From: Solanum dulcamara
Taxonomy: Eukaryota > Streptophyta > Magnoliopsida > Solanales > Solanaceae
Direction of reading: 5' to 3'
NCBI RefSeq assembly: GCF_947179165.1
Contig: NC_077245.1
Coordinates: 37,751,286-37,815,285, forward strand
DNA length: 64,000 bases
The translations under genes were made by a program, and so were the position numbers. Of this stretch, positions 47,950 through 61,119 are shown piece after piece. The notes beneath the pieces are model-generated. The model was not told the DNA's origin. It made no database searches and worked only from the letters and a program-made list of their open reading frames with translations. Position 1 is the first letter of the stretch; each line of letters opens with the position of its first letter.

Positions 47950-48770
47950 GACACATCTTCTATTAATTTTGTTCCAATGGTCCAAGAGTTCCCTAATGTG
48001 TTTCTCATCGATTTACGTGGCCTTTCTCCTGAGCGTGATATTGATTTTTACATTGATATTGATCCAAGAACACAGCCAGTCCCTATACTACTATATCGGA
48101 TGGCTGCAGTTGAGTTGAGGGAGCTTAAGGTTTATCTGCAGGACCTTTTGCGTGTGGGGTTTATCAAGCCCAGTGTGTCACCTTGGGTGCTATTATTCTA
48201 TTCATGAAGAAGAAGGATAGTACCTTGCGTGTATGTATTGATTATAGGAAGCTGAATTAGGTGACCATCAAGAATTAGTACTTAATTCCATGGATTGATG
48301 ACTTATTTGACCAGCTCTAGGGTGCAACAGTGTTCTTTAAGATAGACTTGAGGTCAGGGTATCACTAGTTGAGGATTAGGGAGTCAAATATTCCTAAGAC
48401 CATATTTAGGACTCGATATGGGCACTATGAGTTCTTAGTCATGTCTTTCATGTTTACTAATGCCCCGCACAATATACATAGATTTGATGATTCGTGTGTT
48501 CATAACCTACTTGGACTCCTTTGTCTTTGCGTTCATTGATGACATTATAGTCTAATGTGGGAGCAGAGAGCATCATGAGCAGCACGTGAGGATAGTACTT
48601 CATACTTTGAGTCTATGGCATTCCTAGGGCACGTGGTGTCTAAGGATGGTATTATTCTATATCCGGCAAAGATAGAAAAGTTTGTGATTTGTCTAGGCCC
48701 ACTTCTCCTACCAAGGTTAAAAGTTTTATCGGGTTGGTAGGTATTACAGACGGGTTTGTGGAGGGGTACT
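47950..48770 (+). pseudogene. H reverse transcriptase
   Basis: Readable in pieces: VQEFPNVFLIDLRGLSPERD, then LLRVGFIKPSVSPW, a break, [38 protein letters not shown], and the catalytic box FIDDIIV near 48533 (usually FIDDIL). This is the order of Ty3/Gypsy RT. Stops and shifts interrupt it at many points (for example after YRKLN). Confidence 0.85.
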
Positions 48771-48779
48771 ATTCTATTA

Positions 48780-49494
48780 TAGCATATTTGACCAAATTGA
48801 CTTAGAATAATGATCCTTTCTAGTAGTCTGACGAGTGTGAGGCGAGCTTTCTAAGGCTCAAAGCCTTGTTGACTTCAGCTCCGATTCATACACTTCCTGT
48901 TGAGAGCCAAGAATTTATAGTGTATTGTGATGATTCAGGTGTTGATTGCATTCTGATGTAGTAGGGTAAGGTTATTGCATATGCTTCCAGACAGTTGAAG
49001 GTACATGAGAGAAACTATGCCACGAATGATTTAGAGTTATCGGCTATAGTCTTCGTATTAAATATTTAGAGGCATTACTTGTATGGATCCCATTGTAAGA
49101 TCGACACTGACCATCGTAGTCAGCAATACATATTCAGCTAGAAGAACCTTAATTTTAAATTGTATAGGTGCTTGGAGTTTCTGAAAGACTTTGCTATCAC
49201 CATTCTCTATCACTCGGGCAAGGAAAATATGGTAGCATATGCTTTGAGCCGAAAGGCGGTGAGTATGCAAAGTTTGACATTTTTATCAGTTGAGGAGCGG
49301 GCTCAAGTTTTGGACATTTAGTCCTTATCTTACTAGATGGTTTGCTTTGATATTTTTGAGCCGGGCAGGGTACTTACTTGTGTAGAGGCTAGGTCTTCCT
49401 TGATGGAGCAGGTTCGATAATAGCAGTTCAAGGACCCATATGTGAGGGTGATTCATGATAAGGTACTCAGTGGAGAGGCTTGGAAGGAGACTTA
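48780..49494 (+). pseudogene. H RNase H, cut by C
   Basis: The region after RT has motifs of gypsy RNase H such as [20 protein letters not shown] (about 48978-49038) and YHSGKENMVAYALSRKAV, the spacer before integrase. Stops interrupt the frame. The integrase resumes at 59136 after C. Confidence 0.8.
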
Positions 49495-52166
49495 TGTTAC
49501 ACCCCACACTCTCGAGCTCGGAATGTCTCTTAAGTTTTTTAGACATTATCATGTGAGTCGGATAAGCTACGACACTATCAAACGACTCCAAGGAAAGGAG
49601 AATGTGTTACCCCATAGTAGAGAAGGTTGGAAATAGAGTCATAAGAATCCAGAAGGAATTGGAGGCCAAATAATGAGTCGTAGGACTCGATTTACCTACG
49701 TAAGCAACCAACTTAGACGTCTTACATACTTGATTTGCTTAAGGACATACCAAGCTTACGTAGCATGGATTACATAGGCTCCTAAAATAAGACGAGATTA
49801 CGAATCCATGAGGAAGGAGAAAAGACGACACGTGGAAGCCAATGGAGGAGCGACACATGGTAGCACCTCAAGCAAGAAGGTGACTCACCTACTTAGGGTC
49901 AAGTAGGTGACCCACCTACTTGGGAGGTAGGGCCCACAAGGATACGTGGCAGCCTAGGGGTAAGGCATGGATCTGTGGCCCAATAGGGGCTGGACACATG
50001 TCACCATATGGGTATGACAAGTGTCACCTCCTAGGACCACATATATACATGTATATGTGTCTTATACTTCAGTTCTGATCCACTAAGCTGCAGCAAAAAC
50101 TCAAGAACAAACCCTAGAACAAGAGAAAAATATGACGGCTTGGAGGAGAAAAATAGGTACGTCCCGATTTTGCTCCGTAAATTAACTAGATAAGGTATTA
50201 TTATATCAAGTGGAGGTGTTTAACAACGTATCTTACCTATTTGGGTCAGCAAAAATGAGTAACAAGCAGCCACAACATTTCCGCAGCGTCAAGGAGGTTC
50301 CGAAGTTAATTTTCAGCGTGTTTGGAAGGCCATTTGATAAGCTATGGCTTGATTCTCTTCTCCCATATTTTGTTAAGGGTTTTTACATGTTATGAGGGTG
50401 TTAATAATGTAAAGTTAAGGTTTGTAGCAGCACCAAACGGACAGCAAGCAGTCCACTACGTTTCAGCACATCAAGAGATTTTCCGAGGCGGGTTTTGGCG
50501 TGTTTTGGCCAATTTCGGGAAAGGTAAGGTTTTACCTTCTGATTTGAAGTTTATGGGGTTGTTATGTAGTGTGTTTTACACATTTTATACTGCTGTAAGT
50601 ATAAAAAAAATTGTGGAAATGCTCGACGATAGAAACAATCGAAATTGAAGTCGTCGTAGTTAAATTATAGTTGAAATGGAGTGTTATACATGTGGGGTGC
50701 TACTGCAGGGGTGTGATGTGTTGTTGCAGAGACTAAATATGTTCTAATGTGGGTTAGGGTGTTTCTGATTGCATAAGCTATGTGGCATTGTCTTGATGCA
50801 TGTCTGTGATTCCTGAGGCCCTAATTAATGTAACCCCTAATGACATCTAAAGGACACAACGGATAAGTACCTTCCTGGTCTTTAGGTGATGGTTCACTTG
50901 AGTGTTTCATTGAGTCTCAGAGGGTGACTTAGTTGCATATAGTTTCTCATTACTCTACTCATGCATGCTGTAACCCTTATTTCTTCGCATCCCACGATGG
51001 GTCAGATATTATGTCGGGCGCAGCTTTACTACTTCTTTCACCGCATCCCGGGCCGGATGTGTATAGTTCCACGCATAGGGAGACGATGCCATACGTGAGG
51101 TGTAATATATGTTATATGTTATGACAATACGATTATTCACCGAGTCTCGGGCTGGCTGTAATATGATACTATATGTGGCGAAATAAGGAAGGAACACTGA
51201 GTCCCTCCTTAGAGGGCCGGGTACGGTATGTTTATTGTGATGGTACGCTTTAGACGTACACCACTCCATTCATCGAGTCCCTCACTAAAGGGCCGGATAC
51301 TTTATGTAGGCATGCATAAGAGATTAGAGTGATACATTGTGACCCCGAGCCCCGTAGTGAATCGGGTGTAATATGATAACATACATGATAAGATTATACA
51401 ATGTACGATAATATGATACTATATACGATAATATGATGAAATGAAATGCATGATGATATGATGATGTGTGAAAATGAAGAAGTGATTATGACACCGAGTT
51501 CACTAGAGGGCCGGGCACAGTATATGATGATGTATAGGATTACGTGTCCTAAAGTGCAGGTACAGTAATTTGTTAATTGTTATACTTATCCCCTGCATCC
51601 CTATTTCAGTTATGGTCTCAGTTACGATGTGTTATGCTTTACATACTCAGTACATATATCGTACTGACCCTCCTTTTCTCGGGGGGCTGCGTTTCATGCC
51701 CGCAGGTATAGATGTTCATTTTGGAGATCCGTCATCTTAGAAGTTCCTCTCAGCTATGTCGGAAGTGCTTCACTGTTCTGGAGCCTAATTTTTGATACTG
51801 GTCACTTAATGTATATATTTGTACATTCAGGGGTACGGCGGAGGCCCTATCCCGCCATATGTTGTTGTTACTATTCTTAGAGGTCTGTAGACATATGTAT
51901 ATGTGGGTTGTTATAAGTTTGTTTTGACTGTGCCTATACGGCATGTTGTAAATATTTTTATGTTTTGACAGCCTCGTTGGCGCGTGCCCTTTCATGATAT
52001 GATACAAATGAAAGAGGCTATATGTACATGAAAAATGTTTTAAACTATTGAGGTTTTGGTGTATAGTATAACATCACACACAGTTCAACTTAAGTGTAGC
52101 TGATAAATACGCATAAGAGGGTCCAGGTTGGGCCCCAGTCATGGTCTACAGGGTTGGGTCGTGACT
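49495..52166 (+). repeat. C 5' LTR with a 930-bp deletion
   Basis: Starts TGTTACACCCC. The deletion point is near 50759-50766 and corresponds to 56803-57734 in the 3' LTR, at a short TTCTG match. Ends GTGACT instead of GTGACA. Triple hairpin 51647-51705. Confidence 0.9.
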
Positions 52167-52170
52167 GAAT

Positions 52171-52182
52171 TGGTATCAGAGC
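52171..52182 (+). other. Primer binding site, C
   Basis: TGGTATCAGAGC, four bases after the 5' LTR. Leader repeats follow at 52581-52690. Confidence 0.9.
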
Positions 52183-54005
52183 AGTTCATCCTTGGAATGT
52201 CTACAGACCATGTCTAGTAGAGTCTTGTTTATCGGTGTGTTGTGCACCACATCTATAGATAAGAGGCTACAGGACATTTAGGATGTTACTTTCTTTTATA
52301 TCTAAGATCGTGCGATAGAGCCGAGCCATAGAAAATGAAATTCCTCATACTAACCTGCGATTTTAGCAAGAGGACAACGTCAATAGAAGAAAGTAACTGA
52401 CGATATTGGATGTTACGAAGCACGTAGGTAAGCAAAGGGATGAAGGACCTATGTCAGGTAAGGTGTTGCAATACAATTGATATATAAAGTTGTAAAATGA
52501 AAGGAAAATTATACAAGAAAGTGCAATAGGTGCAGTTTGAGGAGACATACGAGGTAAGTCCATGTTCATACTGCTAATGTGGATGCCCTGTGTGGCTGTG
52601 ATATGAGATGATATGAATATATATGTGTGCCCTGGGTGGCTGTGATATGATACGATATGAATATATATCTGTGTGCCTTGTGAGGCATTGTTGGTATTTT
52701 CTGTGTGCAGCTGTTGAGATAGTAAGAAATACAGAGGAAACTCTGCTCAAATTTTCTTAGAAATAAGAGGAGAATGAGATACAGGGCTGTAGTATGTCTT
52801 GAAAGGTTGTTCTCGCAACAATGATGAGATTTGACTAAACGAGTATGGCGAACCTCGAGAAATAAATTAATTCCTGAGTTAATGGCAATAGAAACTAGGA
52901 GGTCGATACTGAAATAGTAGAACGAAGTTAGAAAGGACCTATAAGCCAAAGAAGATGACTTAGAGAAGACCGATAGATCGGGATAAAACGATATAGTAAG
53001 GCATCTCCTAAATTGATACATAGGGATAAACTATGACAAGTTATAGTTAAAGGAAGTAACAGTATGATTAAGACAAGAGTACGAGGGATAAAGAATTGTG
53101 ACGTATATGAAATGTTAATAAGACAACTTATGAAACATTAAGGATAATATTAACTAAGAAGGGTAAGTAGCCCATAGTAAGAATCGTGAAGAAAGTCAAG
53201 CGGTGTTATACTATGGGACTGATTACGAACAGGGTACCATGTGAATATAACAAACACCGTTATGAGAATAAGTAAAGGGTAATTTGGAATTCCTTACTCC
53301 CAACAAAAAATGAAAATGAGCTGAAGGAATAATGCAGAAGTTCTAATAGAGGCACTCAAGATAGATGTGATTAATTAAGTATGAGTATCAAACAAAAAGA
53401 GAAATGGACAGTTACGAACTGGAGGTATAGTACGATGAAAACGTATTAAGACAAGGCCCGTACTATAATGAAGTTAATATGGTTTTAAGCAGGATTAGAA
53501 GAGAGCCTGAAGCACATGACAAAGATGAAAGCTCAGAAGCCATAATGAGGTTAATGTACGTGACTCCACCTTGATGATTAGTTAGATCCTGCAAGGAGAG
53601 GGTATGTCGATTTGCAGAACAACTGCTACATTACGAGGTCATTAGAAGAATAAGTTGTATTCACAGGAATAAAGTTAGTATAATGACGAAGCTTGAAACA
53701 TGAGTCATTAAAGTATAAATACACTCGAGTGGGGAATTGGCACCAATTATGAGCCCTCGCTAATTACTGATTGGGATGAATGGAATGTGGCTTTGAATGC
53801 ACTGCTACATTACGGATATTACTCGAGTATCAATCGTTAGATGAGATTTTATACGATATATTCCAAATACTAAAGCACTTTACGGTTGTGCTAGGGTTTC
53901 CTATAAAGGTAACCTAACGTATGGAAGATTTACCAGAACATGTAGATATAGCGCAACACGTTAAGTATGTTGGAGTAGAATCATTCGCGTTCAAACGAGA
54001 CCCCA
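52183..54005 (+). other. C internal region before the 5S segment
   Basis: Matches the B leader and A-rich internal part with several deletions. No readable gag or RT. The reverse frame of 151 codons at 52566-53021 arises from the leader repeats and has no coding support. Confidence 0.6.
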
Positions 54006-54010
54006 TAAGG

Positions 54011-54105
54011 TCATACCCGCACTAATACACCAGATTCCGTCAAAACTCCGAAGTTAAGCGTGCTTGGATGAGAGTAACACTGGGATGGGTGACCCCCTGG
54101 GAAGT
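54011..54105 (+). pseudogene. 5S rRNA-derived segment, sense in element C
   Basis: Reads TCATACCCGCACTAATACAC, CAGATTCCGTCAAAACTCCG, AAGTTAAGCGTGCTTGGATG, AGAGTAACACTGGGATGGGT, GACCCCCTGGGAAGT. The A-box part AGTTAAGCGTGCTTGG is unchanged from plant 5S, and the C box has the same single change as B. The first about 8 bases and last about 15 bases of 5S are missing. Confidence 0.85.
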
Positions 54106-54739
54106 GAAAAAGGGAACGAAACAAGAATGAAAAAAAAGAGATTGTAAGTGCGTGTTAGTGCAATGACACATACAGAAAAGAGTAAGCCAAAAGAAGAAAA
54201 AATTATGACTAAATTAGAATGCACCTCGTGCAAATGACACAAGAATAATTGTGTAGCCTATGAGCATTGGCATACTAAGAGTAAGATCAAGTGATTACTC
54301 GATAAAGAGAAATTAGTAATGGAAAGGTGATTGCCATAATTAGAATCTATTCAAGAAAAGTGTAAGATGGTTCGAGGCAGAACTATTAAGATATAATCGA
54401 TATTAAAGACAAGAGCCATAGTGGAGCCCTGACCTCGACTAAAGGAGGTAAGCCGCTAGTATAGCGACACTAAAGAATTTTTTGAATGGCTCTACGTACC
54501 TACACACGTTTTTGTAAGAATTACAGTATAACTTGTGGTAATAAAACTAGAAGGAAGATCTGAATAAAGGAGAAAGATAGCATACCTAAGGTGTTACAAG
54601 TTGAATTAAGAGGAGTTGTATAATGGCTTAAACGAAGAGGAGCATTAGAGGTTTGATAGCCTGTTACGGGGGATGGAAATCCCTACTCGGAGATGGAAGG
54701 CGATTAATGTAGGTTATAGTGCAGGCTGACCTCGCACTC

Positions 54740-55530
54740 TACGGAAGTTTAAGTTCATATGGGTTATGATAGATAAGTTGACAAAATTAACCCATTTTCT
54801 TCCAATTAGGAAGGTATATTTAGCTAAGGGTTATACGAGATGACATAGCAAGGAAACAATAAGATTTCACGGGGTTCCCACATCTATTATCTCGGACGGG
54901 GAAGTTCAACATACGGCTAATCGCTGGAGATCATTCCGGTAAGGATTGGGAACACAGGTGAATCTTAGTACGACATTTTTCCCTTCGATTAATGGATAGG
55001 CCCAGAGGGGATCCAGTAAATTATTGATGAAGTAAACTTAATCTGGGACAAACTATCGATTAGAAGCCTAGAGTCGGCAAAAAGGGGATACATTGATCCT
55101 TCTTAGGACATTTGTAGAATAGATAAAGCTGCTTATGAGTGGGACCTACTGTCCGATTTGAAACAATACATTCAGTTTTCATAGATCAATGCTCCACAAG
55201 AATGTGAATGATGCTCCCAAAATATTTCCCGTGGAGGAGGTCCACATAACAGGGCATTATCCTACGAGGGGCAACCCATTTCCATCCGGGATTAGCAGAT
55301 TAAACGGGTTGCGAACTAAGGACATAGCTTCCATCAAAGTACTATGACAGAATAAGAATCATGAAGAAATAACTTGGGAAACTGAAGAGGACATGAAACA
55401 CAGGTATCCGTACCTATTTCCAAATGTCTATGGGTAAACCACTCCTGGAACTCATATATTAATTACTTGGATGAAAATGTATGTTATTGCAATAGAAGGG
55501 AATCTCCCTACTATTTATATAAAGTCTTAA
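54740..55530 (+). pseudogene. Degraded integrase of C
   Basis: Traces match B: MIDKLTKLTHFLPIRKVYLA near 54768, FHGVPTSIISDGEVQ near 54870, and the pol tail before 55440. Stops and frameshifts interrupt the frame. Confidence 0.75.
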
Positions 55531-55544
55531 GGGAAGTTTTATTC

Positions 55545-55579
55545 AACATTCAGGGACGAATGTTCTAAAGGGGGAAGGA
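55545..55579 (+). other. Hairpin plus polypurine tract, C
   Basis: AACATTCA/CGAATGTT (one mismatch next to the loop), then AAAGGGGGAAGGA with five Gs instead of six. Confidence 0.85.
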
Positions 55580-58500
55580 TGTTACACCTCACACTCTCGA
55601 GCTCAGAATGTCTCTTAAGTTTTTTAGACATTATCATGTGAGTCGGATAAGCTACGACACTATCAAACGACTCCAAGGAAAGGAGAATGTGTTACCCCAT
55701 AGTATAGAAGGTTGGAAATAGAGTCATAAGAATCCGGAAGGAATTGGAGGCCAAATAATGAGTCGTAGGACTCGATTTACCTACGTAAGCTACCAACTTA
55801 GACGTCTTACATACTTGATTTGCTTAAGGACATACGAAGCTTACGTATCATGGATTACATAGGCTCCTAAAATAAGACGAGATTACGAATCCATGAGGAA
55901 GGGGAAAAGACGACACATGGAAGCCAATGGAGGAGCAACACATGGTAGGTGACCCAGCTACTTGGGAGGTGGGGCCCACAAGGACACATGGCAGCCTAGG
56001 GGTAACGCATGGATCCGTGGCACAATAGAGGCTGGACACGTGTCACCATATGGATATGACATGTGTCACCTCCTAGGACCACATATATACATGTATATGT
56101 GTCTTATACTTTATTTCTGATCCATTAAGCTGCAGCAAAAACTCAAGAACAAACCCTAGAACAAGAGAGAAAAACATGACGGCTTGGAGGAGAAAAATAG
56201 GTACGTCCCGATTTCTCTCCGTAAATTAATTAGATAAGGTATTATTATATCAAGTGGAGGTGTTTAACAACGTATCTTACCAATTTGGGGCAGCAAAAAC
56301 GAGTAACAAGCAGCCACAACATTTCAGCCGTGTCAAGAAGGTTCTGAAGTTAATTTTCAGCGTGTTTGGAAGGCCATTTGAAAAGCAATGGCTTGATTAT
56401 CTTCTCCTGCGTTTTGTTAAGGGTTTTTCCATGTTATGAGGGTTTTAATAATGTAAAGTTAAGGTTTGGAGCAGCACCAAACGGACAACAAGCAGTCCAC
56501 TCCGTTTCAGCATATCAAGAGATTTTCCGAGGCGGGTTTTGGCGTGTTTTGGCCAATTTCGGGAAAGGTAAGGTTTTACCTTCTAATTTGAAGTTTATAG
56601 GGTTTTTATATATTGTGATTTACACCTTTTATACTGCTGTAAGTATAAAAAAGTCGTGTAAATGCTCGACGATACAAACAATCGAAATTGAAGTTGTCAT
56701 AGTTAAATTATAGTTGAAATGGGGTGTTGTACATGTGGGGTGCTGCTGCAGGGGTGTGATGTGTTATGGCAGGGCCTAAATATGTTTAATGTGGGTTAGG
56801 GTGCTGCTGGTTGAAGCCACATGACCCTTCATTGCGTATAATTAAAGGCGTTACAAAATAAGTGTTAGACGCCCTATTGTGATATAGTATTTTTGAATAA
56901 GTCATTTGGAGTTTATGATGTATATTGTTGGTGGGAATTGCTTAAACATATGCTACAAGTTGTTGTTGTTGGTTGGATGTAGGTCTTAGGGACCTAATCG
57001 GAAATTCGGATAGAGCACAATATAGGGGAGGTGCTGCCCAATTTTCGTCGACGCCTTAGCGAATAACAGATTTAGTTGGGGAAACGACTAAGGAAATAGA
57101 TTCCATTAATACTAAGGTGTAACCTAGGGTGATGGAAAGTAAAAGGGGGTGATATTCATATTACTTTCATGTTGAATAGGTTCAAAGGACGGCGAGGCAA
57201 ACAGGATAAGGAATAATTCAGACAAGGTATGTGAAGCTTTCTTTTGGCGTATGTTTGGAATAAGTATGTAGAGCTATTTTTCTTTTCTTTTGGCATGTCT
57301 TAGATGTAAGCTATAAATGATATGTATATGACATTTGGGATTCAATCCATTCGTAAAGACTTGAGTATGAGTCGAGACTCTCATTTACTTCTTGATATTA
57401 GAACCTGCAATAACTGAGTTATTGCCTTTAAGTCTTCTATGTGATGAAAAATAGTACATATAAAGTCTATCTCTTCTTTCCTTTGGAATGACTTAATTTT
57501 AAGTGAAATGATATATGATATAGGTTTAGAGAAAATTCCAATTATGAGGTTTGACTATAATTCGTGACTTGTAGTCACTTCTGACCATTAAAAGTCTGAA
57601 AGTAGTCAAACTATTATTCTTGAGCCTGCTATATAGTGAATAGTAAGTGGAGATACAAGCTTCTTTTCTTGAAGGCTCTAAAACGATCAATGTCTTTGAT
57701 TGCATAATTGTGTCTCTGATTGCATAAATCATATTTCTGATTGCATAAGCTATGTGGCATTGTCTTGATACATGTCTGTGATTCTTGAGGCCCTAATTAA
57801 TGTAACCCCTAATGATATCTAAAGGACACATTGGATAAGTTCCTTCCTGGTATTCAGGTGACGGTTCACTTGAGTATTTCATAGAGTCTCAGAGGGTGAC
57901 TTAGTTTCATATAGTTTCTCATTACTCTACTCGTGCATGCTGTAACCCTTCTTTCTTCGCATCCTACGATGGGCCGGATATTATTTCGGGCGCAACTTTA
58001 CTACTCCTTTCACCGCATCCCAGGCTGGATGTGTATATTTCCATGTACGAGGAGATGATGCCATACGCGAGGTGTGATATATGTTATATGTTATGACGAT
58101 ATGATTATTCACTGAGTCCCGGGCCGACTATAATATGATAGTATATGTGGCGAAATAAGGAAGGAACACTGAGTCCCTCCTTAGAGGGTCGGGTACGGTA
58201 TATATATTATGATGGTACGCTATAGACGTACACCACTCCATTCACCGAGTCCCTCACTAAAGGGCCGGATACTTTATGTAGGCATGCATATGATATTAGA
58301 GTGATACATTGTGACCCCGAGCCCCATAGTGAACCGGGTGTAATATGATAACATACATGATAAGATTATACCATGTACGATAATATGATACTATATACGA
58401 TAATATGATGAAATGAAATGCATGATGATATGATGATGTGTGAAAATGAAGAAGTGATTATGACACCGAGTTCACTAGAGGGCCGGGCACAATATATGAT

Positions 58501-59135
58501 GATGTATAGGATTACGTGTCCTAAAGTGCAGGTACAGTAATTTGTTAATTGTTATACTTATCCCCTGCATCCCTATTTCAGTTATGGTCTCAGTTACGAT
58601 GTGTTATGCTTTACATACTCAGTACATATATCGTACTGACCCTCCTTTTCTCGGGGGTCTGCGTTTCATGCCCGCAGGTATAGATGTTCATTTTGGAGAT
58701 CCGTCATCTTAGAAGTTCCTCTCAGCTATGTCGGAAGTGCTTCACTGTTCTGGAGCCTAATTTTTGATACTGGTCACTTAATGTATATATTTATACATTC
58801 AGGGGTACGGCGGAGGCCCTATCCCGCCATATGTTGTTGTTACTATTCTTAGAGGTCTGTAGACATATGTATATGTGGGTTGTTATAAGTTTGTTTTGAT
58901 TGTGCCTATACGACATATTGTAAATGTTTTTATATTATGGCAGCCTCGCGGCGCGTGCCCTTTTTTGATATGATACAAATGAAAGAGGCTATATGTACAT
59001 GAAAAAGTTTTAAACTATTGAGGTTTTAGTGTATAGTATCATATCACACATGGTTCAACTTAAGTGTAACTGATAAATACGCATAAGAGGGTCCAGGTCG
59101 GGCCCCAGTCGGGCCTACGGAATTGGGTCGTGACA
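55580..59135 (+). repeat. C 3' LTR
   Basis: TGTTACACCTC...TCGTGACA. A palindromic CAGGTGA-type unit present in the 5' LTR (about 49873-49920) is lost near 55943. Triple hairpin 58619-58677. No coding sequence. Confidence 0.92.
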
Positions 59136-59140
59136 CCTTA

Positions 59141-60426
59141 GATCCATAGGTTATTTTGAGGATTAAGGGTTGTATCTATATTGGAGAGCTAGTTAGGCTC
59201 ATCCTTGAGGAGGCCCATTTTTCTAGATTTCCATTTATCCCGATATGGTGAAGATGTATTGCGACCTACGGTAGCATTACTGGTTATGTGGAATGATGCG
59301 GGACTGTAGCTTTTCTGGCTTGGTGTTTGAACTGTCATCAAGTCAAGTTTGAGCATAAGAGGACAAGTGGTTTGACCTAGCGACTACCCATTTTATAGTG
59401 GAAGTGGGAGCAGATAGTTATGGAATTTGTAGGGGGTTTACCACGTACCTCCCAAGTTTTGATTCTATTTTGGGACATCATAGATTGATTGACCAAGTCT
59501 GCTCACTTCTTACCGGTCCAGACTACCTACATCTCATAGAAGTTTGCTCAGATTTACATCCGAGAGGTGGTTTGATTGCATGGGGTACCAATATCTATCA
59601 TTTCAGACCGAGGTACTCAATTCACTTTGCATTTCTAGGGTACTATAAAGAAGGAGTTGGGTACCCAAGTCGAGCTTAGCACAACCTTTTACCCCAGACC
59701 GATGGCCAATCAGAGAGGACTATTCAAGTCTTGGAGGACATGCTATAGGCTTGTTTATTGATTTTGGAGGTTAGTGGGACCATTTCTTATCATTGGTAGA
59801 TTTTCATATAATAATAGCTACCATTCGAGCATTGAGATGGAATCTTTTGAGGCATTATATGGTAGGAGATGTTGTTCTCTAATGGGCTTGTTTGATGCCT
59901 CTGAAGTTAGGCCTTGGGCCACCGATTTTCTGTATTAGTCGATGGACAAAGTTTGTATGATTCAGGAGAGGTTCTGTGCTTCCCAGTGTAGGTAGAAGAG
60001 TTATGTTGATTGAAGGGATAAGCTTAGCCCTAGGTTTATTGACCCTTTTGAGATCTTAAAATGGGTAGGGGAGGAAGATTTTGAGTTGGCCTTTCCCCAA
60101 GCACTATCAGGTGTTCACCATGTATTTCATGTTTCTATGCTACGATAGTACATTCTAGATGAGTCTCACATACTTCAATAGGATTTGGTCCAATTCCATG
60201 CGTCCTTAGCCTTTGAGGAGGAGCCTATAGCTATTTTTGATAGACAGATTAGGAAGTTGAGGTGTAAGGATATTTCATTGGTGGAATTCCAGTGAAGGCA
60301 TTGTCCGATCGAGAAGGCTACTTGGGAGACCAAGCACGACATACGGACCCGATATCCTCACCTTTTTGAGGCACTAGGTACCTTTTATCTTGGACTTTCA
60401 AGGACGAAAGTAATTATATTAGTAGA
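59141..60426 (+). pseudogene. H integrase and pol end
   Basis: Continues H pol after C: a zinc-binding module with FLAWCLNCHQVKFEHKR (about 59310-59365), a core start FDSILGHHRLIDQVCSL (59458 on; usually a D-R-L-T-K-S block), a later TDGQSERTIQVLEDML (about 59700-59746) that keeps the catalytic Glu context, and the pol end EEPIAIFDRQIRKLRCKDIS ... KATWETKHDIRTRYPHLFE near 60220-60370, the end of Tekay/Del pol with its chromodomain-like tail. One open frame spans 59398-59679. Several stops, so inactive. Confidence 0.85.
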
Positions 60427-60595
60427 TGTTGTAATGACCTACAAGGTCATTTTCTTGATTTTGCACGATTTTACGATTTTACCTCTTCCCGTAGCTTCTT
60501 TATAGCTCATATATGATATTGGGATGGGTGACACTCTTCCCAAGGTGCTGATTGAGTTTTGAGGTGGTTTAGCCATTTTTGAGGTACAACATTTG
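60427..60595 (+). repeat. H 3' LTR, start only
   Basis: Begins TGTTGTAATGACC and matches 31534 on. It is cut at 60595 by D, and the rest lies beyond the window. Confidence 0.8.
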
Positions 60596-61063
60596 TGTCA
60601 CGACCCAACCCCGTAGGCCGCGACTGGGTTCCGACCTGGACCCCTCGTACACATATCTATTAGCTGTGGTCACATTGAATCGTAAATAAGATAATATCAT
60701 GCAACAGAGCCCCACTGAGCAATAACATTTTCATAAACCTGTAGCCCTTTTTGTTTGTATCATAATATGATAGGGCACGCAAGCCGACAAGGCTGCCATA
60801 ACATAATCACGTATATCATATATCAGGTAGACCCAGCTGAATCAAACTGACATACACAACCTACATATATATGTCTGCAGACCTTTAAAAATATAACTAA
60901 CAACATATGATGAGATAGGGCCCCCGCCGTACTCCCGAATGGACAAAACAATTTTATACATCAGTGGACAGTATCAAAAACTAGGCCCCGATACAATGAA
61001 GCCTCTTCTAGCTGAGCTGCATGGAATCCAAAGCTGATAGACTCCCAAAACCTATATTTGTAC

Positions 61064-61119
61064 CTGCAGGCATGAATGCAACCCCCCGAAGAAGGGGGGT
61101 CAGTACGATATATGTACTA
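61064..61119 (-). other. Triple hairpin of the D LTR with compensatory change
   Basis: On the minus strand the third stem is TTGCA/TGCAG instead of CTGCG/CGCAG: the inner G-C pair became A-T in both arms and the outer pair is a T-G wobble. The middle stem CCCCCC/GGGGGG is intact. Confidence 0.6.

Larger units (their letters stand above)
49495..59135 (+). mobile_element. C: non-autonomous gypsy element with sense 5S segment
   Basis: 5' LTR 49495-52166 (2672 bp), internal region 52167-55579, 3' LTR 55580-59135 (3556 bp). Flanks are ACTTA (49490-49494) and CCTTA (59136-59140), a 4 of 5 match expected of an older target duplication. It splits the H pol between RNase H and integrase. The 5' LTR lacks about 930 bp present in the 3' LTR. 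The internal region matches B, including the 5S segment, but without the internal PPT. LTR divergence is a few percent by eye. Confidence 0.92.

Noticed and set aside
52566..53021. 151-codon reverse frame
   Set aside because: It is formed by the leader repeats of C and has no counterpart in B or A.
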